A DNA stretch of 64,000 bases from positions 372,001 through 436,000 of the forward strand of contig NZ_VHKL01000002.1 in the NCBI RefSeq assembly GCF_007474605.1. The letters are read 5' to 3'. Origin of the DNA: Rhodoligotrophos appendicifer. Lineage in GTDB: Bacteria > Pseudomonadota > Alphaproteobacteria > Rhizobiales > Im1. Each line of letters opens with the position of its first letter. The first letter of the stretch is position 1. This document shows positions 47,564 to 56,934 of this stretch, in pieces. The position numbers and the translations under genes were made by a program. The notes under the pieces are model-generated. The model was not told where the DNA came from and did not search any database. It worked only from the letters and a program-made list of their open reading frames with translations.

Positions 47564-49519
47564 TCAGCCCTGCAGCTCGGCCAGATCCTTATAGAGGTCC
47601 AGCGCCTCGGGGTTGGCGAGGGCCTCCTTGTTCTTGACCTCGCGGCCATGGATCACGTCGCGCACCGCCAGCTCCGTGATCTTGCCAGATTTGGTGCGCG
47701 GGATGTCGGAGACGGCAATTACCTTTGCCGGCACATGGCGCGGCGAGGCGCCGACCCGGATCTGCGTCTTGATGCGTTTGACGAGTTGTTCGTCCAAGGC
47801 CGCGCCGTTGCGCAGCCTTACGAACAGAACGACGCGCACGTCGCCGTCCCAATCCTGGCCGATGGCGATCGCCTCCAGCACGTCCGGGATCTGCTCGACC
47901 TGGGCATAGATCTCCGCCGTGCCGATCCGCACCCCGCCCGGATTGAGGGTGGCATCGGAGCGGCCATGGATGATCATGCCGCCATGCTCCGTCCATTCGG
48001 CAAAGTCACCATGGGTCCAGATGCCCGGAAACCGGGCGAAATAGGCATTGAAATATTTCTCGCCGGTGGGGTCGTTCCAGAACATCACCGGCATGGAGGG
48101 GAAGGGGGCCTTGCAGACCATCTCGCCCTTGCCGCGCGGCATGGGCCGGCCCGCATCGTCGAAGACATCCATGGCGTTGCCCAGGCTCGGGGACTGGATC
48201 TCGCCTTCATAGACGGGCAGCAGCGGATTGCCGCTGACGAAGCAGCCGCAGAGGTCGGTGCCACCGGAGACGGAGGCCAGATGGATGTCGGGCTTGATCG
48301 CCGCATAGACGAAGTCGAAGCTCTCGGGCGCAAGCGGGGAGCCGGTCGAGTACATGGTCCGCACCGTCTCCAGCCTGTGGGTCTCGATGGGCCGCCAGCC
48401 GGTCTTCTTCACCGCATCGATATATTTCGCGGAGGTGCCGAAATGGGTCATGCCGACCTCGTCGGCATAGTCGAAGAGCACCCGCTCGGAAGGCGCGAAG
48501 GGCGAGCCGTCATAGAGGATGAGGGTGGCTTCGGACATGAGACCCGACATCAGCCAGTTCCACATCATCCAGCCGCAGGTCGAGAAATAAAACAGGCGGT
48601 CACCGGCCTTGATGTCGCCGTGCAGCTTCTGCTCGGTCAGATGCTTGAGGATGATGCCGCCGGTGCGATGGACGATGCATTTGGGAACGCCGGTCGTGCC
48701 GCTGGAGAACAGGATGTAGATGGGATGGTCGACTGGGAGCTGCGCGAAATCGATCTCGCCGGCCGGGTCGTTTCCAAGGAAGTCGCCATAGACGACCGCG
48801 TGGGGAAGCTTCTGCGCTGTGTCTGAACCGCGACCGAGATAATCGATCACCACCACCCGCTCGACCGTCGGCAGATGCTGCAGGACATGGTCGACCTTGT
48901 CGGAGATGTCCAAGGCCTTGCCGTTATAGTAATAGCCGTCGCAGACGATCAGTACCTTCGGCTCGATCTGGCCGAAGCGGTCGAGAATGCCGCGCTCGCC
49001 GAAATCGGGTGAGCAGGACGACCAGATCGCGCCAATGGCCACCGCGCCCAGAAAAGCGACGGCGGTCTCGGGCATGTTGGGGACGATGCCCGCCACCCGA
49101 TCACCCGGCTGCACGCCGGCTGCGCGCAGCGCGCGCGCCATGCGTGCGACGCTCACATAGAGTTCATTCCAGCTCAGCTCGCTCCTGGCCTTGTCCTCGC
49201 CGCGGAAGATCAGGGCCGGCGTGTCGTCGCGCCGGCGCAGGGCATTTTCGGCATAGTTCAGCCGGGCATCGGGAAAGTAACGGGCGCCAGGCATCTTATC
49301 GCCGTCGATGAGGACCCGTTCACCCCGAACGGAGGCCCTCACGTCACAGAAATCCCAAACCGCATTCCAGAAATCATCCTGCCGCTCGACCGAGAAGCGG
49401 TGGAGAGCATCGTAGTCCGTCAGCCGGAGGCCATAGCGATCGTTTACATCATGGATGAAGGCGGTCATGCGGCTGCCATCCTTGCGCGCGGCGGATGGTG
49501 TCCAGAGGGGTTGCTGCAA
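47564..49519 (-). CDS. aacS: Acetoacetyl-CoA synthetase (acetoacetate-CoA ligase)
   Basis: A 651-residue member of the acyl-adenylate-forming superfamily with the AMP-binding motif YILFSSGTTGVPK, TSAKYIDAVKK, SVSGGTDLCGCFV typical of acetoacetyl-CoA synthetases, and the C-terminal catalytic Lys region PRTKSGKITELAVRD. It converts acetoacetate, ATP and CoA to acetoacetyl-CoA, linking ketone body use and polyhydroxybutyrate turnover. TTG 49519 (MQQPLWTPS, GGAG seven bases upstream) matches the usual N-terminus and 650-residue length; a longer frame to 49609 lacks similarity. It is convergent with the toxin-like gene, 20 bases away. Confidence 0.92.
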   Translation of the reverse strand: MQQPLWTPSAARKDGSRMTAFIHDVNDRYGLRLTDYDALHRFSVERQDDFWNAVWDFCDVRASVRGERVLIDGDKMPGARYFPDARLNYAENALRRRDDTPALIFRGEDKARSELSWNELYVSVARMARALRAAGVQPGDRVAGIVPNMPETAVAFLGAVAIGAIWSSCSPDFGERGILDRFGQIEPKVLIVCDGYYYNGKALDISDKVDHVLQHLPTVERVVVIDYLGRGSDTAQKLPHAVVYGDFLGNDPAGEIDFAQLPVDHPIYILFSSGTTGVPKCIVHRTGGIILKHLTEQKLHGDIKAGDRLFYFSTCGWMMWNWLMSGLMSEATLILYDGSPFAPSERVLFDYADEVGMTHFGTSAKYIDAVKKTGWRPIETHRLETVRTMYSTGSPLAPESFDFVYAAIKPDIHLASVSGGTDLCGCFVSGNPLLPVYEGEIQSPSLGNAMDVFDDAGRPMPRGKGEMVCKAPFPSMPVMFWNDPTGEKYFNAYFARFPGIWTHGDFAEWTEHGGMIIHGRSDATLNPGGVRIGTAEIYAQVEQIPDVLEAIAIGQDWDGDVRVVLFVRLRNGAALDEQLVKRIKTQIRVGASPRHVPAKVIAVSDIPRTKSGKITELAVRDVIHGREVKNKEALANPEALDLYKDLAELQG

Positions 49520-49744
49520 CTCACTTCTCCCTAGGGGCCTGGATTTTGGCCGCACCATAGGGGCTGGGAGCAGCGACCCCAAGTGTTTTTCGCCCAGCCT
49601 GCAAAACATCTGGCCACGTGTGTTCAGGCGGAAGAATGGTAAATTGATCCGACCGAATCACTAGGCCCGGCCTGTCGCAAAAGCGCCGCACCGTCGTCGC
49701 ATGTTGCGCGACACCACCGACCCATTGAAGAGGAAGCGGCCTTC

Positions 49745-52048
49745 GTGAAAAGCCTGCTCTATATTCTGCTCGGCATCGTCGGGCTTGCGATCGTCGCCTT
49801 CATCGCGTTGCCCTTCGTCATCAGCCCGGATTTCGTCGCCCGCAAGGTCGCCGAAGCGGTAAAGGAGCAGACCGGCCGCGAGCTCATGCTGGGGGATGAG
49901 TCCAGCTTCTCATTCTATCCCGACCTCGCCGTCGAGCTCAACGACGTCACCCTGACCAACCCTCCTGGAATGGCGGCCGGCAACCTCTTGCTCACCGACC
50001 GACTGCTGGTGAAGGTCGCCCTGATGCCTCTCCTGTCGGGGAATGTTGACGTCGAGGAGTTCATCGTCGAGGCGCCGAGGCTCAATCTGCTCATCGACGG
50101 CCAGGGTCACAGCAATTGGGTGCTCGATGCCGCGGCCGCCGACAAGCCGCTGGCGGAGGTGGAGAACCAGGAACCTGCAGACGGGATCGACGTGCCTCAG
50201 GACGTTCCTGACTCAGTCGCCGTGCCCTTCGACAGCATCAAATTCGCCCCCATCGAAATCCGGAACGGGGCCCTCCGGTATCTGGATGAGCGCAGCGGCA
50301 CGAATTTCCTCGCGGAAGATGTAAACCTCACCTTGCATCTGGCGGATCTGACCTCACCCTTCGGTGCACGCGGCTCGCTCATCTGGAACGGTCAGAGGAT
50401 CACTCTGGATGCGAATTTGCGCCAGCCGGCGCAGCTCGCCTCGGGCTCGTCGTCGGCCGTCGATGTCACCCTCGATTCGCCGCTGCTGAATGCCGGCTAT
50501 GAGGGCCAGATCTCCCTTAAGGACGGCATCTCGCTTGCCGGGGTCATTGCCCTCAGCACACCCTCGCTGCGGGATTTCGCGCAATGGGCAGGGCAGAAGC
50601 TCGCTCCCGGCAACGGCCTCGGCGCTTTCCGGGCCGACAGCGCCATCGGCCTCCAGGGCCAGACGCTGACCCTCAAGGACGCAAAGATCGCGCTTGATGG
50701 AATGAACGGGCAAGGGACCGTTCGGCTCGAGCTGCAAGGGCCCCGGCCGAAGATCATCGCGACACTCGGCGTCGACCGGATCGACCTCAACCAATATCTC
50801 GGCGCCGCGGCCCCACCTGCCGGGCAAGGGCCCGGTGCGCCTGCGATCGCGGCAGGCTGGAGCAGCGAGCCCATGGAACTCGCCGGCCTCAAAGCGCTCG
50901 ATGCCGACCTCACGCTGAATGCCGGCGGCCTCCTGTTCGATACGGTCAAGGTGGATGCGGTCAGCATGAAGCTGCTGCTCGAAGCCGGCCTGCTGGAGAC
51001 GCGCCTGACAAACGCCTCGCTCTATGGTGGAACCGCCGTGGGCAGCGTGCAGATCGACGGGTCCAAGCCGGTGCCGACGCTGCAGATCGCCATGAGCGCG
51101 AATAATTTCGACGGCTATTCGCTATTGCGGGATTTCTCAGGGCTCGACCGCGTAGAGGGCCAGGCGGCGGCCAGCGTCCAGGTCTTCGGCACCGGCCGCA
51201 GCCAACTGGACCTGGTCTCCACGCTGCGGGGCAAAGTGGCCTTCCGCTTCACCGACGGGGCGGTGCGCGGCGTCAATCTGGCGCAGATGATCCGCAACGT
51301 CGCGACCGGGGTCGTCGATGGATGGCAGGGGGATAGCCAGCAGCTTACGGATTTCAGCGTCTTCGAGGCCAGTTTCGACATCGAAAACGGGCTGGCGGCG
51401 AATAACGATCTCAGCCTGCTGGGACCGCTGGTGCGGGTGACGGGGGAAGGCTCGATCGATCTGCCGACCCAGAGGCTCGACTATCGGATCGACCCGAAAC
51501 TGGTCGCCACCCTGCAGGGGCAGGGGAGCACAAAGGATCTCGAAGGGTTCAATATCCCCATCGTGGTGAAGGGCCCCTGGAACAAACCCCGGATCTATCC
51601 GGACATCGAGAACATCCTGAAGGATCCCCAGGCGGCCTATAAAAAGTTCAAGGGGCTCGTCGCGTCCACAGGAAGCCTCGATCTGGGTTCGGGCAAGAAG
51701 GCCGCGCAGGACGTCCTCGGCAGCGGCGTCGAGGGCATCATCTCGGGCCAGGCGGGGGAGATCCTCGGCAGTGACGAAGCCGGTGCCGCTCTGGGCGCCA
51801 CGGGAAAGCAGTTCCTGGATGGGCTGATGGGTGGGGCCAAGCCGGAAGAAGGCACTGCTCAGGCGCGCCCTTCTGAGCCGATCCCCGCGGCTCCCGAGGC
51901 AACCGGCACAGTATCGGAGGCGCCTGCCTCCGGTGTCGAAACTCCTGCGCCGCCCGCGGCTCCGGAGCCTTCTCCGCCGGTTGCGGCGCCGGACCCCGCG
52001 CCCGAAGCCGGTGCCGGCAATCCCGTGGGCAAGGGCGATGCTCAGTAG
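49745..52048 (+). CDS. AsmA family protein
   Basis: A 767-residue envelope protein with one N-terminal membrane helix (residues 4-26) followed by the AsmA beta-rich repeat domain (GRELMLGDESSFSFYPDLAVELNDVTL and, near the C-terminus, GSIDLPTQRLDYRIDPKLVATL). AsmA-like proteins bridge the periplasm and are implicated in phospholipid movement to the outer membrane. The last 70 residues are a Pro/Ala-rich tail with PAPPAAPEPSPPVAAPDP, probably disordered. GTG 49745 is preceded by AGGA. It is monocistronic as far as can be seen. Confidence 0.88.
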   Translation: MKSLLYILLGIVGLAIVAFIALPFVISPDFVARKVAEAVKEQTGRELMLGDESSFSFYPDLAVELNDVTLTNPPGMAAGNLLLTDRLLVKVALMPLLSGNVDVEEFIVEAPRLNLLIDGQGHSNWVLDAAAADKPLAEVENQEPADGIDVPQDVPDSVAVPFDSIKFAPIEIRNGALRYLDERSGTNFLAEDVNLTLHLADLTSPFGARGSLIWNGQRITLDANLRQPAQLASGSSSAVDVTLDSPLLNAGYEGQISLKDGISLAGVIALSTPSLRDFAQWAGQKLAPGNGLGAFRADSAIGLQGQTLTLKDAKIALDGMNGQGTVRLELQGPRPKIIATLGVDRIDLNQYLGAAAPPAGQGPGAPAIAAGWSSEPMELAGLKALDADLTLNAGGLLFDTVKVDAVSMKLLLEAGLLETRLTNASLYGGTAVGSVQIDGSKPVPTLQIAMSANNFDGYSLLRDFSGLDRVEGQAAASVQVFGTGRSQLDLVSTLRGKVAFRFTDGAVRGVNLAQMIRNVATGVVDGWQGDSQQLTDFSVFEASFDIENGLAANNDLSLLGPLVRVTGEGSIDLPTQRLDYRIDPKLVATLQGQGSTKDLEGFNIPIVVKGPWNKPRIYPDIENILKDPQAAYKKFKGLVASTGSLDLGSGKKAAQDVLGSGVEGIISGQAGEILGSDEAGAALGATGKQFLDGLMGGAKPEEGTAQARPSEPIPAAPEATGTVSEAPASGVETPAPPAAPEPSPPVAAPDPAPEAGAGNPVGKGDAQ

Positions 52049-52154
52049 CGGTGTTCAGCCTCGCGGTCTGTTCTGCCTTCATCGTCGGATTCATATGTGT
52101 CAGTCTGGCTGAGCCCCGCCTTGCTCGGTCTTTGCGGGTTCAAATGCGGTCGCC

Positions 52155-52610
52155 ATGATCAAAGTGCAGCAGGAGCCCTTCGATGTGGGGCAGGAGCTCA
52201 GCGCCCTGAAGGCCGGCAACACGGCGATCGGAGGCATTGCCCTATTCGTGGGCACGGTACGCGACCGCTCCGACGGTGCCGGCGTCTCGGCCATGACCCT
52301 GGAGCATTATCCGGGCATGACGGAGAAGGCGCTGGCCGACATCGAAGGCGAGGCCTTGCAGCGCTGGCCGCTTGAGGCCTGCCTGGTCATCCATCGCTAT
52401 GGGCGGCTCGAGCCAGGCGAGGATATCGTGCTGGTCATCTGCGCCGCGGAGCATCGCGAGGCCGCCTTCGCCGCCTGCGAGTTCCTCATGGACTGGCTCA
52501 AGACCAAGGCCCCGTTCTGGAAGCTGGAAGCGCAGGGGGAGGAGACCCGCTGGGTCGAGGCGCGCGAGAGCGATGCGCAGTCGGCCGATCGTTGGGATCG
52601 GAAGAGCTGA
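52155..52610 (+). CDS. moaE: Molybdopterin synthase catalytic subunit
   Basis: A 151-residue MoaE with the conserved blocks LFVGTVRDRSDG, LEHYPGMTEKAL, VIHRYGRLEPGEDIV, HREAAFAACEFLMD and KTKAPFWKLE, where the lysines are part of the active site. It adds sulfur to precursor Z with MoaD to form molybdopterin. No moaD precedes it here, so the small subunit must be encoded elsewhere. Its cofactor would serve the molybdenum hydroxylase and MsrP encoded in this window. Confidence 0.95.
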   Translation: MIKVQQEPFDVGQELSALKAGNTAIGGIALFVGTVRDRSDGAGVSAMTLEHYPGMTEKALADIEGEALQRWPLEACLVIHRYGRLEPGEDIVLVICAAEHREAAFAACEFLMDWLKTKAPFWKLEAQGEETRWVEARESDAQSADRWDRKS

Positions 52611-52625
52611 CGCATCCCTCATCAA

Positions 52626-52686
52626 GCAACAAAATGGTTGCTCTTTTAGTCTTGCAAAGGCAGATTAAAGGCAACCAGGAGGTTGC
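52626..52686 (+). promoter_or_regulatory. Two palindromic operators upstream of the SRPBCC-arsR pair
   Basis: Site 1 (52626-52641) is GCAACAAAATGGTTGC and site 2 (52671-52686) is GCAACC-AGGA-GGTTGC. Both have the GCAAC...GTTGC palindromic plan and their centres are 45 bases apart. Site 2 contains the AGGAGG ribosome binding site of the SRPBCC gene six bases before its ATG, so bound repressor could block both transcription and translation. The adjacent ArsR-family protein is the likely ligand of these sites. Confidence 0.65.
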
Positions 52687-52688
52687 AT

Positions 52689-53141
52689 ATGAGCGACTGC
52701 ATCGAAAAGTCCATAGAGATCAAGGCTTCGGTGGCGCGTGTCTGGAGGGCGCTGACCGATTACAAGGAATTCGGCACGTGGTTCCAGGTCGCCCTGGAGA
52801 GCCAGTTCGTAGCGGGACATCCGGTTCGCGGGCGGGTGACCTATCCGGGCTTCGAACATGTCACGTTCGAGATCCACGTTCAGGCGATCGAGCCGCAGAC
52901 TCTGTTCTCCTTCACCTGGCATCCCTATGCGGTCGATCCAAAGATCGATTATTCCCAGGAACCGCAGACGCTCGTCGAGTTCAGGTTGCAGCCCATGGAG
53001 AGCGGCACTTTGCTGTCGGTGCGGGAGAGCGGATTCGACCGGATCCCGATGGAGCGGCGGTTCGAAGCCTATCGCATGAATGAGGGCGGGTGGGCCGAGC
53101 AGATGGGGAACATTCAACGCCATGCCGAGTCCGGAGCCTAG
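52689..53141 (+). CDS. SRPBCC (AHSA1-like) family protein
   Basis: A 150-residue START/Bet-v1-like protein with EKSIEIKASVARVWRALTDYKEFGTWF at the N-terminus and a final WAEQMGNIQRHAES helix, typical of AHSA1-type proteins with a hydrophobic cavity. ATG 52689 follows AGGAGG by six bases. Its end overlaps the ArsR-type gene by 20 bases. This pairing is widespread, and the two are presumably co-regulated through the palindromes in front. The ligand is unknown. Confidence 0.88.
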   Translation: MSDCIEKSIEIKASVARVWRALTDYKEFGTWFQVALESQFVAGHPVRGRVTYPGFEHVTFEIHVQAIEPQTLFSFTWHPYAVDPKIDYSQEPQTLVEFRLQPMESGTLLSVRESGFDRIPMERRFEAYRMNEGGWAEQMGNIQRHAESGA

Positions 53142-53481
53142 GGACATCCAAGACGCAAGACCGCCCGCGGCCATCTTCGCGGCCCTTGGCGATGAGACGC
53201 GGCTCACCCTGGTGGGCCGGCTGGCGCTCGGGCAAGCACAATCGATCGCTCGCCTGGCGGAAGGGTCGACGTTGACCCGGCAGGCGATCACCAAGCATCT
53301 GCAGGTATTGGAGGGGGCAGGGCTGGTTCATCATCTGAGGGTCGGCCGGGAAAGCCGCTACCAACTCGATCCCGCGCCGCTCAAGGCGGTTCAGGCCTAT
53401 ATCGACAGGGTCTCCGGCCAGTGGGACGAGGCGTTGATGCGGCTGAAGCGCTTCGTGGAAGATGGATCGGATCCAGCCTAA
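53122..53481 (+). CDS. ArsR/SmtB-family transcriptional regulator
   Basis: A 119-residue winged-helix regulator with IFAALGDETRLTLVGRLALG and recognition region TLTRQAITKHLQVLEGAGLV, then HHLRVGRESRYQLDPAPL. Metal-binding cysteines of ArsR/SmtB are absent, so it belongs to the non-metal branch that accompanies SRPBCC genes. ATG 53122 lies inside the end of the previous gene (20-base overlap), and its stop overlaps the convergent trkH stop by four bases. It probably autorepresses via the two upstream palindromes. Confidence 0.9.
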   Translation: MPSPEPRDIQDARPPAAIFAALGDETRLTLVGRLALGQAQSIARLAEGSTLTRQAITKHLQVLEGAGLVHHLRVGRESRYQLDPAPLKAVQAYIDRVSGQWDEALMRLKRFVEDGSDPA

Positions 53482-55010
53482 CGGCGCCACAGGCTCGGGT
53501 CGAACAGGACCAGGATCGTGAAGAATTCCAGTCGCCCCAGCAACATGGCAAAGGCCAAAAGCGCTTTGGCCGTGTCGGGCAGGGTCGAGAAATTGCCGGC
53601 GGGGCCGATGGTCTGTCCCAATCCGGGTCCGACATTGGTGAGGGCCGTGGCGGCTCCCGTGATGCTGGTGGTGAAGTCCAGGCCAAGCGCCGTGAGCGCC
53701 ATGGCGATGACCATGAAGCTCGTGAACAGGATCGAGACGAAGGCGAGCACCGCAACCGGAACGTCGTCGCCAATGGGTCGCCCATCATAGATCGCCCGGT
53801 GAACACGGTGGGGGCTGATGAGGCTGGCCAAGTAGCCCCGTGCCGTCAACCACATGATCTGAATGCGGAAGATCTTAATTCCGCCCGTGGTCGAGCCGGT
53901 GCAGCCGCCGATGAAAGTCAGGACGAAGAAGGCCCCCAGAGCCGGCGCGCCCCAGGAGGAGTAGTCGCCATAAGCAAAGCCGGTGGTCGAAATGACCGAC
54001 ACGATGTTGAAGGAGACTTCCGTCAGCACCGCAAAGAACGAGAGCTCGTGGCTCGCATAGCGCCAGGCGCTCATCCCGATGATGAAGAGCGCCACGATCC
54101 CGAAAAAGCCCTGGACCTGAACATCGCGCCAGATCGCCCAGCTGCCGCCCCGCAGGATTCGGATATAGAGCACGATGGGAAGGCTGCCCAGAAACATGAA
54201 GACGGTGGCGACCCACATGGTGGAGGGGTTGGTATAAAAGCCGAATGAAGCATCATGGGTGGAGAAGCCGCCTGTGGCGACCGTCGACATGGCATGACAC
54301 ACGGCATCGAAGAGGGTCATGCCGGAGATCGCGTAGGAGACCATGCAGGCCAGGGTGAGGAGGCCGTAAGAGGCCGCGATGTACCGGACCAGCTGACTTG
54401 CCCGCGGTACGATCTTGTCGGAGCGGTCGGAGCTTTCGGTGTGGAAAAGCTGCATGCCGCCAATGCGCAGGAACGGCAGGATGATGATCGCCATGACCAC
54501 GATGCCGATGCCGCCCAGCCAGTTCAGGATCGAGCGCCAGAGCAGCAATCCCGGCGGCATGTTGTCGAGGCCCACGAGGACCGTGCTGCCGGTGGTGGTC
54601 AGGCCGGAGACCGATTCAAACCAGGCATCGACCAGCGACAGGTTCTGACCCACGAGCATGAAGGGGACGGCGCCGAAGATGGAGACCGCGCCCCAGGTCG
54701 CGGCCGTCACAAGAAAACCCTCCCGGCGGGAAATGCCGCTGTTCGCCTGGCGGTCGCTGACCAGCGTCAACATCGTCCCGAAAAAACATGTGATCAGCGC
54801 GGACAGGGCAAAGACCTGCCAATCGCTATGCCCGGCGGCAAGATCGGTGGCGACGGAAGGCAGCATGAAGATGCCCAGCCCGATCAAGATGATGCCGACC
54901 ACGAACATGATTCGCCGCGGGTCGAGCACGTTCGCACGGCGTTCGGTCAAAGCGGCGCGAACCGCTGCGCGGTTCCCCGGCATGGGAGGAGGCGAAATCA
55001 TCGACGCCAT
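53478..55010 (-). CDS. trkH: TrkH family potassium uptake protein
   Basis: A 510-residue membrane protein with the four pore-helix filter loops expected of TrkH: LTTTGSTVL, STVATGGFST, VISTTGFAYGD and LTNVGPGLG, plus TGSTTGGIKIFR near the gate. It takes up potassium together with the cytoplasmic TrkA regulator, which is not encoded here. ATG 55010 is used; ATG 55001 is an alternative, and neither has an obvious ribosome binding site. The gene is convergent with arsR. Confidence 0.93.
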   Translation of the reverse strand: MASMISPPPMPGNRAAVRAALTERRANVLDPRRIMFVVGIILIGLGIFMLPSVATDLAAGHSDWQVFALSALITCFFGTMLTLVSDRQANSGISRREGFLVTAATWGAVSIFGAVPFMLVGQNLSLVDAWFESVSGLTTTGSTVLVGLDNMPPGLLLWRSILNWLGGIGIVVMAIIILPFLRIGGMQLFHTESSDRSDKIVPRASQLVRYIAASYGLLTLACMVSYAISGMTLFDAVCHAMSTVATGGFSTHDASFGFYTNPSTMWVATVFMFLGSLPIVLYIRILRGGSWAIWRDVQVQGFFGIVALFIIGMSAWRYASHELSFFAVLTEVSFNIVSVISTTGFAYGDYSSWGAPALGAFFVLTFIGGCTGSTTGGIKIFRIQIMWLTARGYLASLISPHRVHRAIYDGRPIGDDVPVAVLAFVSILFTSFMVIAMALTALGLDFTTSITGAATALTNVGPGLGQTIGPAGNFSTLPDTAKALLAFAMLLGRLEFFTILVLFDPSLWRR

Positions 55011-55067
55011 TATAGAGATGGGTCGCGGCGGTGTCGTCGATGATCAGGGCGTAAACACAAGGACTGC

Positions 55068-56132
55068 TCAAGCGTGCTCTAGAAGCTGCAGATCCTCGGG
55101 CAGGAAGCTCACGGTCACCGGCTGGCCGCGATCCGGGGGCGGGGCGCTCGGCGAGTTGAACGTGTCGAGAGAAACGAGGTTTTCCTTGAACCGCACCCGG
55201 ATGCGGACGATGGATCCGAGGAAACTCACCTCTTCGATCGTGCCGTTCAAGCTGTTGCGCCCTGGTTCCGACTGGCCAAAGGCGATCGCCTCGGGCCGCA
55301 GGGCAAGGGTGCGCGTGTCGCCCGGCTTGGCCCCCTCGAAGGAACCGCTGACGGCCAGTTCCTGATCGTCGATCGTCATGCGTCCGGTGGCAGGGTCAAC
55401 CACCTTGCCATGGAGGATGTTCAAGGTGCCCACGAAGGAGGCGACGAAACGGGTACGGGGATAATTGTAGATCTCGAAGGGTGTGCCGACCTGCTCGATG
55501 CGGCCTTCGCTCATGACCACGATGCGATCCGACATGGACAGCGCTTCTTCCTGGTCATGAGTCACATAGATGGTGGTGATGCCGAGCTCGCGCTGGACGT
55601 TGCGGATCTCCTCGCGCAGAGACACGCGGATCTTGGCGTCGAGGGCGGACAAGGGCTCGTCCAGCAGCAGAACCTTGGGCTTGATCGCCAGGGCGCGCGC
55701 CAAGGCCACGCGCTGCTGCTGGCCGCCGGAAAGCTGGTAGGGATAGCGGTCGCCGAGAGTGGGCAGGCCGATCAGCTTCAGCATCTCCGCCACCCGGGGC
55801 GCGATCTCGGCGGTGGGGCGCTTGGCGACTTTCAGGCCGAAACCGACATTGTCGGCGACCGTCATGTTCGGAAACAGTGCGTAGGACTGGAAGACCATGC
55901 CGATGTTGCGCTGGTTCGGCCTGAGGTCGGTCACGTCCTTACCGTCGATCAGGATCGTGCCCGCGCTCGGCGTCTCGAAGCCCGCGACCATCCGCAGGGT
56001 CGTCGTCTTGCCGCAGCCGGAGGGACCCAGGAAGGACACGAACTCGCCCCTCTCGATCGAGAGGTCGACATTCCGGACCACGGTGTTGGCACCATAGGAT
56101 TTGCGCAGGGATCGAATTTCGAGGAACGCCAT
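55068..56132 (-). CDS. ABC transporter ATP-binding protein (PotA/FbpC-like)
   Basis: A 354-residue ATPase with Walker A GPSGCGKTT, Q-loop MVFQSYALFPNMTV, signature [15 protein letters not shown], Walker [14 protein letters not shown] and switch VTHDQEEALSMSD, followed by a TOBE domain. ATG 56132 lies one codon inside a GTG. It is the last gene of a leftward importer operon made of a binding protein and two permeases, 13 bases after the second permease. Confidence 0.92.
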   Translation of the reverse strand: MAFLEIRSLRKSYGANTVVRNVDLSIERGEFVSFLGPSGCGKTTTLRMVAGFETPSAGTILIDGKDVTDLRPNQRNIGMVFQSYALFPNMTVADNVGFGLKVAKRPTAEIAPRVAEMLKLIGLPTLGDRYPYQLSGGQQQRVALARALAIKPKVLLLDEPLSALDAKIRVSLREEIRNVQRELGITTIYVTHDQEEALSMSDRIVVMSEGRIEQVGTPFEIYNYPRTRFVASFVGTLNILHGKVVDPATGRMTIDDQELAVSGSFEGAKPGDTRTLALRPEAIAFGQSEPGRNSLNGTIEEVSFLGSIVRIRVRFKENLVSLDTFNSPSAPPPDRGQPVTVSFLPEDLQLLEHA

Positions 56133-56145
56133 CACATCAATCCTG

Positions 56146-56934
56146 TCACTTGTCCGGCGTCATGCCGCGGGTGCCGCGCCCGAAAATCTGGATGAGACCT
56201 ATGCAGGCCCAGGTGATGACGAAGGCAATGATCGCCAGGGCCGCCGGTTCATAGGCCCGGTTGGCACCGACCAGCTGCAGATAGGGCCCGAAAGCGGGAC
56301 GGTTGAGGAGGCTGGCCAATGTGAATTCGCCGATCACGATCGCGAAGGTGAGGAAGGCGCCACTCAAGATCGCCACCCGCACATTGGGGAAGATCACCTT
56401 GAAGAGAATTGTCGGCCAGCTTGCCCCCAGGCTTTCCGCAGCCTCGGTCAATGTGCGGATATCGATGGACCGAAGACCGGAATCGACGGCGCGATACATG
56501 TAAGGCAGCGCCAGGGTCACGTAGCCGAAGGTCAGCAGGAGGTCTGTCGCCCGGGCGCTGGAGGTCATGGGCAGCCAGGAGGAGGAGTTGTAGATGCGCA
56601 GATAGCCGAAGACGATGACGATCGCCGGGATCACCAAGGGCAGCAGGGTGATGAATTCGACCACCGGCCGCAGCCGCGGCAGGCGAAGCCGGATCCAGTA
56701 GGCGGTGGGCACCACGAGCAGCACGCCGATCAGGATGGTCAACAGCGCTAAAGTGGTCGAATAGAGGAAGCTCTTTTGGAACCCCGGATCGGCCAGCACC
56801 ACCCGATAGGCCTCGAAAGAATATTCGCCGCGCTTCATGCGCATGGAAAATTCCAGGGTCGAGATGAGAGGCACCAGGAAATAGAGCGCGCCGATGGTGA
56901 CGGCAATCCAGGAGCCGAGGCGGGAGCCTTTCAT
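56146..56934 (-). CDS. ABC transporter permease (second of pair)
   Basis: A 262-residue inner-membrane permease with about six helices and coupling loop TEAAESLGASWPTILFKVIFP. ATG 56934 overlaps the stop of the upstream permease by four bases (ATGA), which fixes the start; the longer frame is a shadow. It forms the channel with the neighbouring permease for a polyamine/iron-type importer. Confidence 0.92.
   Translation of the reverse strand: MKGSRLGSWIAVTIGALYFLVPLISTLEFSMRMKRGEYSFEAYRVVLADPGFQKSFLYSTTLALLTILIGVLLVVPTAYWIRLRLPRLRPVVEFITLLPLVIPAIVIVFGYLRIYNSSSWLPMTSSARATDLLLTFGYVTLALPYMYRAVDSGLRSIDIRTLTEAAESLGASWPTILFKVIFPNVRVAILSGAFLTFAIVIGEFTLASLLNRPAFGPYLQLVGANRAYEPAALAIIAFVITWACIGLIQIFGRGTRGMTPDK

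Noticed and set aside
54995-55025. TATAAT-like sequence overlapping the trkH ATG as a -10 for a leaderless transcript
   Set aside because: The ATG falls inside the hexamer, so transcription from it would start downstream of the start codon.
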